Source: Solibacillus sp040274725 (GTDB lineage Bacteria > Bacillota > Bacilli > Bacillales_A > Planococcaceae). From it: a stretch of 64,000 nucleotides of DNA. The stretch is from assembly GCA_040274725.1 (NCBI GenBank), contig JBEMAQ010000003.1, positions 124,001 to 188,000 of the forward strand. Reading direction: 5' to 3'. The translations under genes were made by a program, and so were the position numbers. The notes beneath the pieces were generated by a model. That model searched no databases, was not told where the DNA came from, and was given only the letters and a program-made list of their open reading frames with translations. Positions 1 to 8,325 of the stretch are shown piece after piece; the first letter of the stretch is position 1; each line of letters opens with the position of its first letter.

Positions 1-163
1 GCAGTTTTATTTCTTATAGATTAAATTAAGATTTCTATTTTTATTCAAATAGTTAAATAAATTTGAATGCTTTTCGTGTTCTATCATATTTGTATAAACT
101 CCTTAACATAAGTTACTTACGATAACATACTTACTTTTTATAAGTCGTTTTTCTTGCAAACTT

Positions 164-180
164 GTTTAAATAATTTAAAC
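164..180. promoter_or_regulatory. Palindrome upstream of nitroreductase gene, possible operator
   Basis: GTTTAAATAATTTAAAC is a near-perfect 17-bp palindrome about 40 bp before the nitroreductase start. It overlaps the place where a promoter is expected, after a TTGCAA hexamer at 154-159. Nitroreductase genes of Bacillales are often controlled by MarR/HxlR-type repressors that bind such palindromes. The regulator is not visible here, so operator function is inference. Confidence 0.3.
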
Positions 181-218
181 TATACAAGAGAGTTCAATAC
201 AACTAGGAGGATTTTATT

Positions 219-782
219 ATGACATTCCAAGCAAAAGATTACCGTAAAGCTGAACACGAAATTGCAGACTTATTTTTAAATCGTTGGTCTCCACGTTCTT
301 ATGCTGACAAACCAGTAGCTGACGACGTATTAAATCGACTATTCGAAGCAGCTCGTTGGGCGCCTTCTTCAGGTAACAACCAACCTTGGCGCTTCATCGT
401 TGCTAAAACAGAAGCTGACCTTGAAAAGTTCCATCCAATCTTAATGGAAGGAAACTTAGTATGGGCTAAAAATGCACCAGTCTTAGCAATCGTAGTTTCT
501 GATAATACAAAAGGATCAAATGAATTTGATGCTGGCGCAGCTTGGGGATTCCTGTCATTACAAGCAGCTAAAGAAGGCTTAATCACTCACCCAATGAGCG
601 GTATTTACAAAGATGTGGCGAAGGAAGCATTACATATCCCTGAAAACTTCGATGTACAATTAGCAATCGCGATTGGTTACCAAGGTGAAAAAGAACTGCT
701 TTCTCCCCAATTACAAGAGCGCGAAACACCATCAGGTCGTCGCCCATTAGAAGAAATTTTATTTGAAGGTTCTTTCAAATAA
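219..782 (+). CDS. Nitroreductase family protein (FMN-dependent NAD(P)H oxidoreductase)
   Basis: 187 aa, the usual length for the single-domain nitroreductase fold, which works as a cytosolic homodimer binding FMN between subunits. The FMN-phosphate motif is near the N-terminus (NRWSPRSY, residues 22-29), followed by the family signature AARWAPSSGNNQPWRF (about 45-60) and a C-terminal GRRPLEEI. Such enzymes reduce nitroaromatics or quinones with NAD(P)H; the natural substrate cannot be read from sequence. The ATG follows AGGAGG by a normal spacing. The gene is monocistronic, with a strong hairpin terminator just downstream and a palindromic possible operator upstream. Confidence 0.9.
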   Translation: MTFQAKDYRKAEHEIADLFLNRWSPRSYADKPVADDVLNRLFEAARWAPSSGNNQPWRFIVAKTEADLEKFHPILMEGNLVWAKNAPVLAIVVSDNTKGSNEFDAGAAWGFLSLQAAKEGLITHPMSGIYKDVAKEALHIPENFDVQLAIAIGYQGEKELLSPQLQERETPSGRRPLEEILFEGSFK

Positions 783-810
783 TCTCGGTAAATTAAATAA
801 CCTAAGTCTA

Positions 811-850
811 AACAAGCCGTTCAGCTTTTAAACTGAACGGCTTGTTTTTC
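811..850 (+). terminator. Rho-independent terminator of nitroreductase gene
   Basis: The perfect 14-bp stem AACAAGCCGTTCAG / CTGAACGGCTTGTT has an 8-base loop and is followed by a T run. It starts 29 bp after the nitroreductase stop. Confidence 0.9.
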
Positions 851-1020
851 AATCAAACATACATCAAAAAAACTATTTTTTTGGTTTAAATTGAACCTAG
901 TCTTGTTAGGAGGGACAGTATCCTTTTCTTGAACACTGATAGAAAATGGGCTTAGCATTAATGGCCGTGAATTTACGGAAATTCGCGACTAGCAGTTAAG
1001 GATTTATAGAAAAGAACAGA
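851..1020. other. Non-coding stretch with a hairpin, no gene seen
   Basis: No convincing coding frame lies in this stretch. It contains a stem near 972-993 (GTGAATTT / AAATTCGC around ACGG) and a purine-rich GGAGGG without a following reading frame. It sits between the nitroreductase terminator and a bidirectional terminator. It may be a small RNA gene or a repeat remnant; nothing in the sequence decides this. Confidence 0.3.
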
Positions 1021-1021
1021 A

Positions 1022-1060
1022 AAAAAGTGAAATGGAACCGGTCCATTTCACTTTTTTCGT
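1022..1060. terminator. Bidirectional terminator hairpin
   Basis: The stem AAAAGTGAAATGGA / TCCATTTCACTTTT is flanked by A and T runs, so it can end transcription from either side. It separates the nitroreductase region from valS. Confidence 0.8.
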
Positions 1061-1149
1061 TATTTAAAGCTAGTTATGTCCCAGCCTCTAAAAATCGCAC
1101 TTACTTATGATACGGTTCACCACAGCTAATCCAAAATCCACCCCACAAA

Positions 1150-1184
1150 AAAACAGCACCACCCAAAGGGCAATGCTGTTCTTC
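1150..1184 (-). terminator. Terminator of valS
   Basis: AACAGCA and TGCTGTT pair across a loop. Read on the minus strand, the second arm is followed by a T run. It lies about 15 bp past the valS stop. Confidence 0.7.
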
Positions 1185-1198
1185 CTACATCATTTCAA

Positions 1199-3841
1199 TT
1201 ACATATTTTTAAGATCCGCTAAACGCTTCTCTACTGTTGCATATTTTTCTTCGTAGTCGGCTAATTTCGCACGTTCTTCCGCAACTAATGCTTCAGGTGC
1301 TTTCGCAACGAAACGCTCGTTTGACAATTTACCAGATACAAGTTTTACTTCCTTCGCCCATTTCTCAAGCTCTTTCTCAAGACGTACGATTTCCTCGTCG
1401 ATGTTGATTAAGCCTGCAAGTGGTAAGAAAATTTCAGCGCCTGTTACAACCGCTGACATAGTTTGGCCTTCTAAGTTACAAGCTAAGCCAATTTCAAGCG
1501 TTTCTGGATTACAGAATTTTTCGATGTATGCTTTATTTGCAGAAAGAATCGCTACTGTTGCCGCGTCTTTTGCTTGGATGTACATTGGTACTTTTTTGCT
1601 CATTGGCGTGTTTACTTCTGCACGGATGTTACGTACTGAACGGATAATGTCCATTAGTAACTGCATATCTGAACTTTCCTCCGTGAAGTTGAACGCTGGG
1701 TTTACAGTTGGCCAAGCTGCTACTGTAATTGATTCACCCTCGTGCGGTAAGTGTTGCCAAATTTCTTCTGTTACGAATGGCATTAATGGGTGCAGTAGAC
1801 GCATTGTGTTATCAAGCACATAGGCAAGTACTGAACGCGTTGTTAATTTTGCTGCTTCGTCCTCACCGTATAATGGTAATTTCGCCATTTCGATGTACCA
1901 AGAGCAGAAGTCATCCCAAATGAAGTTGTAAAGCTCACGGCCCACTTCACCGAACTCGTATTTATCAGATAATGTTGTTACGCGGTCGATTGTTTCATTT
2001 AAGCGCGTTAAAATCCATTTATCTGCTGTTGATAAGTCACCTGTTAAGTCGATTTGCTCAAATGTTAAGCCTTCCATGTTCATCAGCGCGAAACGAGATG
2101 CGTTCCAAATTTTGTTCACGAAGTTCCACGTAGACTCTACTTTTTCTGTTGAGTAGCGTAAATCTTGACCAGGTGAAGAGCCTGTTGCTAAGAAGTAACG
2201 TAGTGAGTCAGCACCGTACTGCTCGATGACTTCCATTGGGTCAACACCGTTACCAAGTGATTTACTCATTTTGCGGCCTTCTGCGTCACGTACTAAACCA
2301 TGGATTAATACATCTTTGAATGGACGCTCGCCTGTAAATTCTTTACCTTGGAAAATCATACGACTTACCCAGAAGAAGATGATGTCATAACCTGTTACTA
2401 AGCAATCTGTTGGGTAGTAACGTTTGAAATCGTCTGCTTCCGCGTCTGGCCAGCCCATTGTAGAGAACGGCCATAATGCGCTGGAGAACCATGTATCAAG
2501 CACGTCTTCGTCTTGTTTCCAGTTTTCTTTATCTGCTGGCGCTTCTTTACCTACGTAAAGCTCACCTGTTTCGTTGTGGTACCAAGCTGGAATTTGGTGA
2601 CCCCACCAAAGTTGGCGAGAAATACACCAGTCATGAATGTTTTCCATCCAGCGGTTATAGGTGTTTTCAAAACGGTTTGGTACGAAGTTTACCTTCTCTT
2701 CTTCGTTCGCTTGCATGCCAAGTGCTTGCTCAGCAAGTGGGCCCATTTTTACGAACCATTGTTTTGATAGGTACGGCTCAACAACAGCGTTCGTACGCTC
2801 AGAGTGACCTACTTGGTGTGTGTGTGGCTCGATTTCCACTAACACGCCTGCTTCTTGTAAGTCCGCAACGATTTGCTTACGGCATTCAAAACGGTCCATG
2901 CCGTTGTACTTGCCTGCAAGCTCGTTCATTGTACCGTCTTCGTTCATTACTAAAATACGCTCTAAGTTATGACGGTTACCAACCTCAAAGTCATTCGGGT
3001 CATGTGCAGGTGTCATTTTTACAACGCCTGTACCGAAATCTTTGTCTACATAATCATCGGCAACGATTGGAATTTCACGGCCTACGATTGGTAGGATTAC
3101 TGTTTTACCTACTAAGTGTGCATAACGCTCATCTTCAGGGTGTACAGCCACACCAGAGTCACCTAGCATTGTTTCTGGGCGAGTTGTCGCAACACGTAAC
3201 GTACCAGAACCATCAGCAAGTGGGTATTCCATATGGTAAAATGCGCCTTCTACTTCTTTGTGGATTACTTCGATGTCAGAAAGGGCAGTTTTTGCAGCTG
3301 GGTCCCAGTTAATGATACGCTCACCGCGGTAAATTAAGCCTTTTTCGTAAAGTGTTACGAATACTTCGTTTACTGCTTTGTTTAAGCCTGCATCTAATGT
3401 GAAGCGCTCACGTGTGTAGTCTAAGCCAAGACCCATTTTTGACCACTGTGCACGAATGTGAGACGCGTATTCTTCTTTCCATTCCCACGTTTTTTCAAGG
3501 AATTTTTCACGGCCTAAATCATAACGAGAAATGCCTTCGCCGCGTAGTTTTTCCTCTACTTTTGCTTGTGTCGCAATACCCGCGTGGTCCATTCCTGGTA
3601 ACCACAATGCGTCAAAGCCTTGCATGCGCTTCATGCGGATTAAAATATCTTGTAATGTTGTATCCCAAGCGTGACCAAGGTGTAATTTACCTGTAACGTT
3701 CGGTGGTGGGATGACGATTGAGTACGGCTCTTTCCCTGATTGTGGTTGTGCTTCAAAGAACTTTCCTTGTAGCCACCACTCGTAGCGGCCGGCTTCCGTA
3801 CTTTGTGGATCGTACTTTGTTGGCATTGATAATTCTGTCAT
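1199..3841 (-). CDS. valS: Valyl-tRNA synthetase (class I aminoacyl-tRNA synthetase)
   Basis: Charges tRNA-Val with valine in the cytosol, using ATP. The protein is 880 aa, the expected bacterial length, from an ATG preceded by AGGAGG at a 7-nt spacing; an upstream in-frame ATG at 3883 lies inside the T-box terminator and is not used. Class I signatures are intact: HLGH at residues 54-57 (within PPPNVTGKLHLGHAW) and KMSKS (within GRKMSKSLGNGVDP). The editing domain, anticodon-binding domain and C-terminal coiled coil (about 810-880, VRLEKELEKWAKEVKLV) are all present. It is monocistronic and controlled by an upstream T-box leader. In B. subtilis it is also close to the hem operon. Confidence 0.98.
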   Translation of the reverse strand: MTELSMPTKYDPQSTEAGRYEWWLQGKFFEAQPQSGKEPYSIVIPPPNVTGKLHLGHAWDTTLQDILIRMKRMQGFDALWLPGMDHAGIATQAKVEEKLRGEGISRYDLGREKFLEKTWEWKEEYASHIRAQWSKMGLGLDYTRERFTLDAGLNKAVNEVFVTLYEKGLIYRGERIINWDPAAKTALSDIEVIHKEVEGAFYHMEYPLADGSGTLRVATTRPETMLGDSGVAVHPEDERYAHLVGKTVILPIVGREIPIVADDYVDKDFGTGVVKMTPAHDPNDFEVGNRHNLERILVMNEDGTMNELAGKYNGMDRFECRKQIVADLQEAGVLVEIEPHTHQVGHSERTNAVVEPYLSKQWFVKMGPLAEQALGMQANEEEKVNFVPNRFENTYNRWMENIHDWCISRQLWWGHQIPAWYHNETGELYVGKEAPADKENWKQDEDVLDTWFSSALWPFSTMGWPDAEADDFKRYYPTDCLVTGYDIIFFWVSRMIFQGKEFTGERPFKDVLIHGLVRDAEGRKMSKSLGNGVDPMEVIEQYGADSLRYFLATGSSPGQDLRYSTEKVESTWNFVNKIWNASRFALMNMEGLTFEQIDLTGDLSTADKWILTRLNETIDRVTTLSDKYEFGEVGRELYNFIWDDFCSWYIEMAKLPLYGEDEAAKLTTRSVLAYVLDNTMRLLHPLMPFVTEEIWQHLPHEGESITVAAWPTVNPAFNFTEESSDMQLLMDIIRSVRNIRAEVNTPMSKKVPMYIQAKDAATVAILSANKAYIEKFCNPETLEIGLACNLEGQTMSAVVTGAEIFLPLAGLINIDEEIVRLEKELEKWAKEVKLVSGKLSNERFVAKAPEALVAEERAKLADYEEKYATVEKRLADLKNM

Positions 3842-3877
3842 TGTTATTCCTCCTGCTAATGAAATGTGAAAATAAAA

Positions 3878-4125
3878 AAACACTCCTGTCCTTATAAAAA
3901 AGGACGAAGGAGTGTTCTAGTTTCGCGGTACCACCTTTATTCTGAAGCATTATGCTCAGCTCTCAATTCGTTAACGGTGTTTAACCGGCACAGTGCTACT
4001 ACTATTTCGCAACGGCAGCTCCTAGGCTACATTCGGCTGCTGTCTTGTAGGAGCTTCTCAGCTATGACTCCCTCTCTTTTACAAGCAAACACAACGTACT
4101 CTTCCCATTCTAAGCTTTTGTATAT
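3878..4125 (-). promoter_or_regulatory. T-box riboswitch leader of valS
   Basis: On the minus strand the leader contains the conserved T-box AAGGTGGTACCGCG (plus-strand complement at about 3924-3938). It is followed by a terminator of stem AACACTCCT...AGGAGTGTT and a T run (3878-3918). Further 5' lies a Stem I with AGAGGGAGTC and GCTGAGAAG elements. The likely specifier is GUA (complement of 4028-4030, in GAATGTAGCC), a valine codon, matching the downstream valS. Uncharged tRNA-Val is expected to stabilise the antiterminator and allow valS transcription. The exact 5' end was not defined. Confidence 0.93.
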
Positions 4126-4272
4126 TTAGTTCACTTCATTGTAAAAAATTTTGGCGCATATTTCAAGTAGGAGCGACTAAATGAATTATTGTGGGAATTT
4201 TCAGTTTTTCATGAAACTTTTTCGCTCTTATTACTGTATAATAATAAAAAAATAACTTTGGAGGATTTGCCG

Positions 4273-5037
4273 ATGAAAAAAATCATGCTCACCTTCGTCA
4301 TTATGCTACTCGCAGCTTGTAGCGTTGAGGACGCACCAGCACCGCCGCCAGTACCGGAAACAACAGCTCCTGCGCAAAATGTAGAGAGCGATCAAGGAAG
4401 CGCAGTGGACAGTACACAGGAAAGCGCTACATTAACAGCCACAGAAGCGACAGCGATTGTCCAAGATTTGGTGAATCATTTACGTGATGCAACAGAAAAG
4501 GCTGGCTATGATACAACCATCGAAGTACTTCAAGCAGCATGGGCACCGTATGTGACAACAGCGTATTTCGACAGCGTATCTGACCAGTTAATATGCGAAT
4601 TTGACTATTGTAATGCTTATTACTCTATCCCGAATTCCCTAGCGTTTGGCTGGGAGCGGACGTTTGATTTTGTCAGTGACGATACATTTAAAACCGAGGC
4701 GCTCGTGCCCAACATCGGGGACTCTGTTGGGCTTTACTCGATGCTCGAGTCAATGGAGGTAAAGCGTGAGAATGGTACGTGGAAAATCAACCGTACAGAA
4801 TTCGAACAGCGCGATATTGGGTTAAGCGAGGATAAGGTCATTCCTTATTTAGCACAAATTTATGATGTACACATTGATGACTTTTACATCGACACACTTG
4901 AAAACGGCGAATTTCAGCATGATATTTATGTATTTACCCACCCAGAATTCAACAAGGAATATTTCGTTGACGGCTCTAGTGGCACCATGTATGAGCGTGC
5001 CTTCTTTGAAGAATTTATGAATCCATTATCAGAATAA
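4273..5037 (+). CDS. Putative lipoprotein of unknown function
   Basis: 254 aa from an ATG behind GGAGG. An in-frame upstream start at 4189 has no ribosome site and would bury the signal peptide. The N-terminus MKKIMLTFVIMLLAACS is a lipoprotein signal with lipobox LAAC. A Pro/Ala/Thr-rich linker follows (to about residue 60), then a folded acidic domain without a family I recognise. It is expected to be anchored on the outer face of the membrane. It is monocistronic, divergent from valS, and ends at a strong terminator. Confidence 0.75.
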   Translation: MKKIMLTFVIMLLAACSVEDAPAPPPVPETTAPAQNVESDQGSAVDSTQESATLTATEATAIVQDLVNHLRDATEKAGYDTTIEVLQAAWAPYVTTAYFDSVSDQLICEFDYCNAYYSIPNSLAFGWERTFDFVSDDTFKTEALVPNIGDSVGLYSMLESMEVKRENGTWKINRTEFEQRDIGLSEDKVIPYLAQIYDVHIDDFYIDTLENGEFQHDIYVFTHPEFNKEYFVDGSSGTMYERAFFEEFMNPLSE

Positions 5038-5041
5038 ACAC

Positions 5042-5079
5042 GCGAGGGACAAGTCACCACTTGTCCCTCACATTTTTTT
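5042..5079 (+). terminator. Terminator of the 4.3-kb lipoprotein gene
   Basis: The stem GAGGGACAAGT / ACTTGTCCCTC has a short loop and a run of T, directly after the stop codon. Confidence 0.9.
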
Positions 5080-5115
5080 AAATCGTTCATATACTAGTGA
5101 AAAAGGATGCTGTCC

Positions 5116-5307
5116 ATGCGTAAAGGCTACAATCCGTATTTACTCCCGCCATGGCTACGAAAAGTTCGTTTTTTCATGAAGCACTGCATTATTCCACTCG
5201 CTATTTTCCAGGCTATCCGCACGCTATTTTTGCCGACGACCGGCGATTTAATTTTACTGGCGATTTTACTTTTATTCGCGTACTTACTGACGACGGACTT
5301 TATTTAA
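5116..5307 (+). CDS. Small membrane protein of unknown function
   Basis: 63 aa starting MRKGYNPYLLPPWL, with AAGGA 9 nt before the ATG; an earlier ATG at 5107 overlaps the ribosome site. A basic segment (WLRKVRFFMK) is followed by two hydrophobic stretches, so it is probably an inner-membrane protein. Its 3' end overlaps the 3' end of the convergent SpoVID-like gene by 24 bp. No family is recognised, but composition and ribosome site support a real gene. Confidence 0.6.
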   Translation: MRKGYNPYLLPPWLRKVRFFMKHCIIPLAIFQAIRTLFLPTTGDLILLAILLLFAYLLTTDFI

Positions 5308-5901
5308 GTTTGACTGAAAAACCGTATAGGCTTCCGCTAATTCCTTATAAAAATCATCTTCGTGCACAGGCGGTACCTGTTCAAAAACAACTTCCTCCAC
5401 TGCCTCTGCCACTTTCTCTACGACTAGCTTTTTACTCGGTATCTCTTCCACTTTCTCTACGACTAGCTTTTCACTCGGAATCTCTTCCACTTCCACAGTT
5501 ACTTGCTCCGCAACCTCCTCATAGGAGCAATTCATTTGCCAGCACACAACACTCGTCCCGTCTTCTACTAAACTATCAATTTCTGCCACATGCAACAGCA
5601 CATCACCGCGCGCCTTGTCCTTCGCTAAATCAATCTCAAGCGGCAGCGCATATTCGAAATAACCATCTGTCTCCCCTATATCAAGCTGATCAATAAATAC
5701 ACTATCACCTGCCTTTGCCTCGCCGTCCGTAAACGCAACATGTGCTGCAATATGATAAATGCCCGTTAAACGAATCGACTCTGCAAGCTCCTCTTCATGC
5801 CACTGCGGTGTAATACGCACCGTCGTCATTTCGGCCGGTACACCTAGCTCAGTCGGAAATGAAAAGCGCTCCTGCATTTGCCACGTAATAATTGCCACCA
5901 T
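5284..5901 (-). CDS. SpoVID-like protein, reduced form without LysM
   Basis: 205 aa. In B. subtilis the gene just downstream of hemL is spoVID, the spore coat encasement morphogen, which has an N-terminal beta-rich domain, an acidic linker and a C-terminal LysM. This protein sits at that position. Its first ~130 residues are compatible with the N-terminal domain (IRLTGIYHIAAHVAF, Asp-bounded strands). The rest is an acidic Glu/Val/Lys-rich tail with a 13-residue tandem repeat (EIPSEKLVVEKVE). No LysM is visible. The ATG follows GGAGG at a short 4-nt gap. Identity rests mainly on position; it could be an unrelated coat-associated protein. Confidence 0.55.
   Translation of the reverse strand: MVAIITWQMQERFSFPTELGVPAEMTTVRITPQWHEEELAESIRLTGIYHIAAHVAFTDGEAKAGDSVFIDQLDIGETDGYFEYALPLEIDLAKDKARGDVLLHVAEIDSLVEDGTSVVCWQMNCSYEEVAEQVTVEVEEIPSEKLVVEKVEEIPSKKLVVEKVAEAVEEVVFEQVPPVHEDDFYKELAEAYTVFQSNLNKVRRQ
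5412..5489. repeat. 39-bp tandem repeat, two copies, in the SpoVID-like gene
   Basis: Units at 5412-5450 and 5451-5489 differ at only a few positions. They encode a duplicated 13-residue acidic/basic segment. The length is a multiple of three, so copy-number change would keep the frame. Confidence 0.9.
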
Positions 5902-5950
5902 CTCGCCTCCTTGTTCACACTTTATGCTCGAACAATTTTAACTATGAAAA

Positions 5951-5988
5951 AACGGCTAGAAAGATTCGGAATCCTTCTAGCCGTTTTC
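5951..5988 (-). terminator. Terminator of the hem operon (after hemL)
   Basis: AACGGCTAGAA...TTCTAGCCGTT forms a long stem with a run of T on the minus strand. The sequence is near-symmetrical and may work in both directions. It lies between hemL and the SpoVID-like gene, so the latter probably has its own promoter. Confidence 0.85.
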
Positions 5989-6053
5989 ATTAAAATACTA
6001 GCAAGTATAAATTTTCAGCCCTCTTGAGGCTAAACAGGCACAAACACACTGTT

Positions 6054-7343
6054 TTATCGAGCTAATTTCGCAAATACAGTATGGAATGCTTCTACTGTTT
6101 TTGCAATATGTTCTTCTGTATGTGCAGTAGAGATGAACATCCCTTCAAATTGTGACGGTGGTAAATAAATACCTTCTTCCGCCATTAATTTGAAGTATTC
6201 AGCAAATAAAGCTAAATCAGACGTTTTCGCTGTTTCAAAATCAACTACGTCTTCGTTTGTGAAGAAGAAGCCAATCATTGAGCCTGCACGGTTTACTGTA
6301 TGCGGGATGTTGTATTTGCTTGCTGCTTCACGGAAACCTGTTTCTAATTGGTCACCAAGCTTTTGGAAGTAATCATATGATGCCGGTGTTAAGCGAGATA
6401 ATGTCTCGTAGCCTGCTGTCATGGCAAGTGGGTTGCCTGATAATGTACCCGCTTGGTAGATTGGGCCAGCTGGTGCGATTTGCTCCATAATTTCACGTTT
6501 ACCGCCGAATGCACCTACTGGTAAGCCACCGCCGATTACTTTCCCTAAAGTCGTAATGTCTGGGCGCACGCCGTAATATTCCTGTGCACAGCCGTAATCT
6601 ACACGGAAGCCAGTCATGACCTCATCAAAGATTAACACCGTACCATTATCCTCTGTTAGCTTGCGTAAGCCTTGTAGGAACTCTGGCTTTGGTGGGACAA
6701 CGCCCATATTGCCTGCTACTGGCTCCACAATGACAGCCGCAAGTTCTGCACCGAATTTTTCAAACACAACTTTCGCTGCCTCTAAATCATTGTATGCTAC
6801 TGTTAATGTGTTTTTCGCGATATCGGCTGGTACACCAGGAGAATCTGGTAAGCCCAGTGTTGCGACACCTGAGCCTGCTTTAATCAGTAGTGAATCACCA
6901 TGACCGTGGTAAGAACCTTCGAATTTTAAAATTTTATCGCGTCCTGTATAGCCGCGCGCAAGACGCAATGCTGACATTGTCGCCTCTGTACCAGAAGAAA
7001 CGAAACGAATCATTTCAACAGATGGTAAGCGCTCCATCACAAGCTTCGCTAATTTGTTTTCAGATAATGTTGGCGCACCGAATGATGCCCCTTTTGCTGC
7101 TTGCTCGGCGATTGCCGCGACAACCTCGTCATGTGCGTGGCCTAAAATTAGTGGACCCCAAGACAGAATGTAGTCAATATATTCGTTGCCATCAATATCG
7201 GTAACAATTGCGCCTTTCCCCTTCTCAACAAAGATTGGGTCCATGTTAACTGATTTGAATGCACGTACTGGCGAGTTGACCCCACCTGGCATTAAGTCTA
7301 CAGCTTCTGCAAATGCTGCTTTTGAGTTTTCATATGAACGCAT
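6054..7343 (-). CDS. hemL: Glutamate-1-semialdehyde 2,1-aminomutase
   Basis: A PLP enzyme converting glutamate-1-semialdehyde to 5-aminolevulinate, the committed haem precursor in the C5 pathway. It is 429 aa, full length for the family. PLP-site features are the FDEVMTGFR segment and the catalytic lysine in TTLGKVIGGGLPVGAFGG (about residue 267). It begins 1 nt after the hemB stop, so it is cotranscribed with hemX-C-D-B. It is the last gene of the operon. Confidence 0.97.
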   Translation of the reverse strand: MRSYENSKAAFAEAVDLMPGGVNSPVRAFKSVNMDPIFVEKGKGAIVTDIDGNEYIDYILSWGPLILGHAHDEVVAAIAEQAAKGASFGAPTLSENKLAKLVMERLPSVEMIRFVSSGTEATMSALRLARGYTGRDKILKFEGSYHGHGDSLLIKAGSGVATLGLPDSPGVPADIAKNTLTVAYNDLEAAKVVFEKFGAELAAVIVEPVAGNMGVVPPKPEFLQGLRKLTEDNGTVLIFDEVMTGFRVDYGCAQEYYGVRPDITTLGKVIGGGLPVGAFGGKREIMEQIAPAGPIYQAGTLSGNPLAMTAGYETLSRLTPASYDYFQKLGDQLETGFREAASKYNIPHTVNRAGSMIGFFFTNEDVVDFETAKTSDLALFAEYFKLMAEEGIYLPPSQFEGMFISTAHTEEHIAKTVEAFHTVFAKLAR

Positions 7344-7344
7344 A

Positions 7345-8325
7345 TTATTTTTCCTCCAACCAACGACACACGTCTTTTGCGTGGTACGTAATAATTAAAT
7401 CAGAACCTGCGCGCTTCATGCCAAGTAATGTTTCAAGTACAACATTTTTCTCATCAATCCAGCCGTTCTGTGCCGCTGCTTTTACCATTGCATATTCGCC
7501 TGATACGTTGTACGCAACGATTGGCAGAGCAAAATTATTTTTCACATCACGGATGATGTCAAGATAAGCAAGTGCTGGCTTGACGATTAAGAAATCCGCG
7601 CCCTCTTCCACGTCAGAAGTTGCCTCGCGCAGTGCTTCCATACGGTTTGATGGGTCCATTTGATACGTTTTGCGGTCACCAAATTGTGGTGCGCCGTCCG
7701 CTGCATCACGGAATGGGCCATAGAAGCTTGATGCGTATTTCACTGAGTATGCCATGACTGGGATATGCTCAAAGCCTGCTGCGTCAAGTCCTGCACGGAT
7801 TGCCCCTACAAAGCCGTCCATCATGTTTGATGGTGCGATAATATCTGCACCCGCCTCAGCTTGAGAAATCGCTGTTTGTGCAAGTAAATTTAATGATTCA
7901 TCATTTAAAATTTTGTCGCCTTCTACAACGCCGCAGTGCCCGTGGCTTGTGAATTCGCAAAGACACGTATCTGCTACAACTAATAGCTCTGGGTGACGTT
8001 CTTTAATAAGGCGTGTCGCTTTTTGGACAATCCCGTGGTCGTGGAATGCACCTGAGCCGACCTCGTCTTTTTCAGCCGGTAAGCCGAATAAAATAACCGC
8101 TTTAATACCTAATTCAACGATTTCATCAATTTCTGTCGCTAAGTTATCTAAAGAAAATTGGAATACGCCTGGCATTGACGATACTTCATTTTTAATATTG
8201 TCGCCCTCAATAATAAATAGCGGATAAATTAAATCCTCTTTGTGCAAGTATGTTTCTTTTACTAAAGCACGCATCGCTGCGCTTGTACGCAGGCGACGGT
8301 GACGTTGGAAATAAAGTTCTGTCAT
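7345..8325 (-). CDS. hemB: Delta-aminolevulinic acid dehydratase (porphobilinogen synthase)
   Basis: Condenses two 5-aminolevulinate molecules to porphobilinogen. It is 326 aa from the ATG (MTELYFQRHRRLR) behind GGAGG; its ATGA start overlaps the hemD stop by 4 nt, which fixes the start. Both Schiff-base lysines are present, in AYSVKYASSFYGPF and in FLIVKPALAYLD. The cysteine cluster DTCLCEFTSHGHCG (about 118-131) is of the metal-binding (zinc) type. Confidence 0.97.
   Translation of the reverse strand: MTELYFQRHRRLRTSAAMRALVKETYLHKEDLIYPLFIIEGDNIKNEVSSMPGVFQFSLDNLATEIDEIVELGIKAVILFGLPAEKDEVGSGAFHDHGIVQKATRLIKERHPELLVVADTCLCEFTSHGHCGVVEGDKILNDESLNLLAQTAISQAEAGADIIAPSNMMDGFVGAIRAGLDAAGFEHIPVMAYSVKYASSFYGPFRDAADGAPQFGDRKTYQMDPSNRMEALREATSDVEEGADFLIVKPALAYLDIIRDVKNNFALPIVAYNVSGEYAMVKAAAQNGWIDEKNVVLETLLGMKRAGSDLIITYHAKDVCRWLEEK

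Noticed and set aside
2476..3312. Long plus-strand open frame inside valS
   Set aside because: Shadow of the highly conserved valS coding sequence. No ribosome site, and Leu/Arg/Gln/His-rich composition typical of antisense frames.
5151..5696. 181-codon plus-strand frame opposite the SpoVID-like gene
   Set aside because: Leu/Pro/Ser-rich antisense reading of the repetitive acidic tail. The minus-strand frame has the ribosome site and the better composition.
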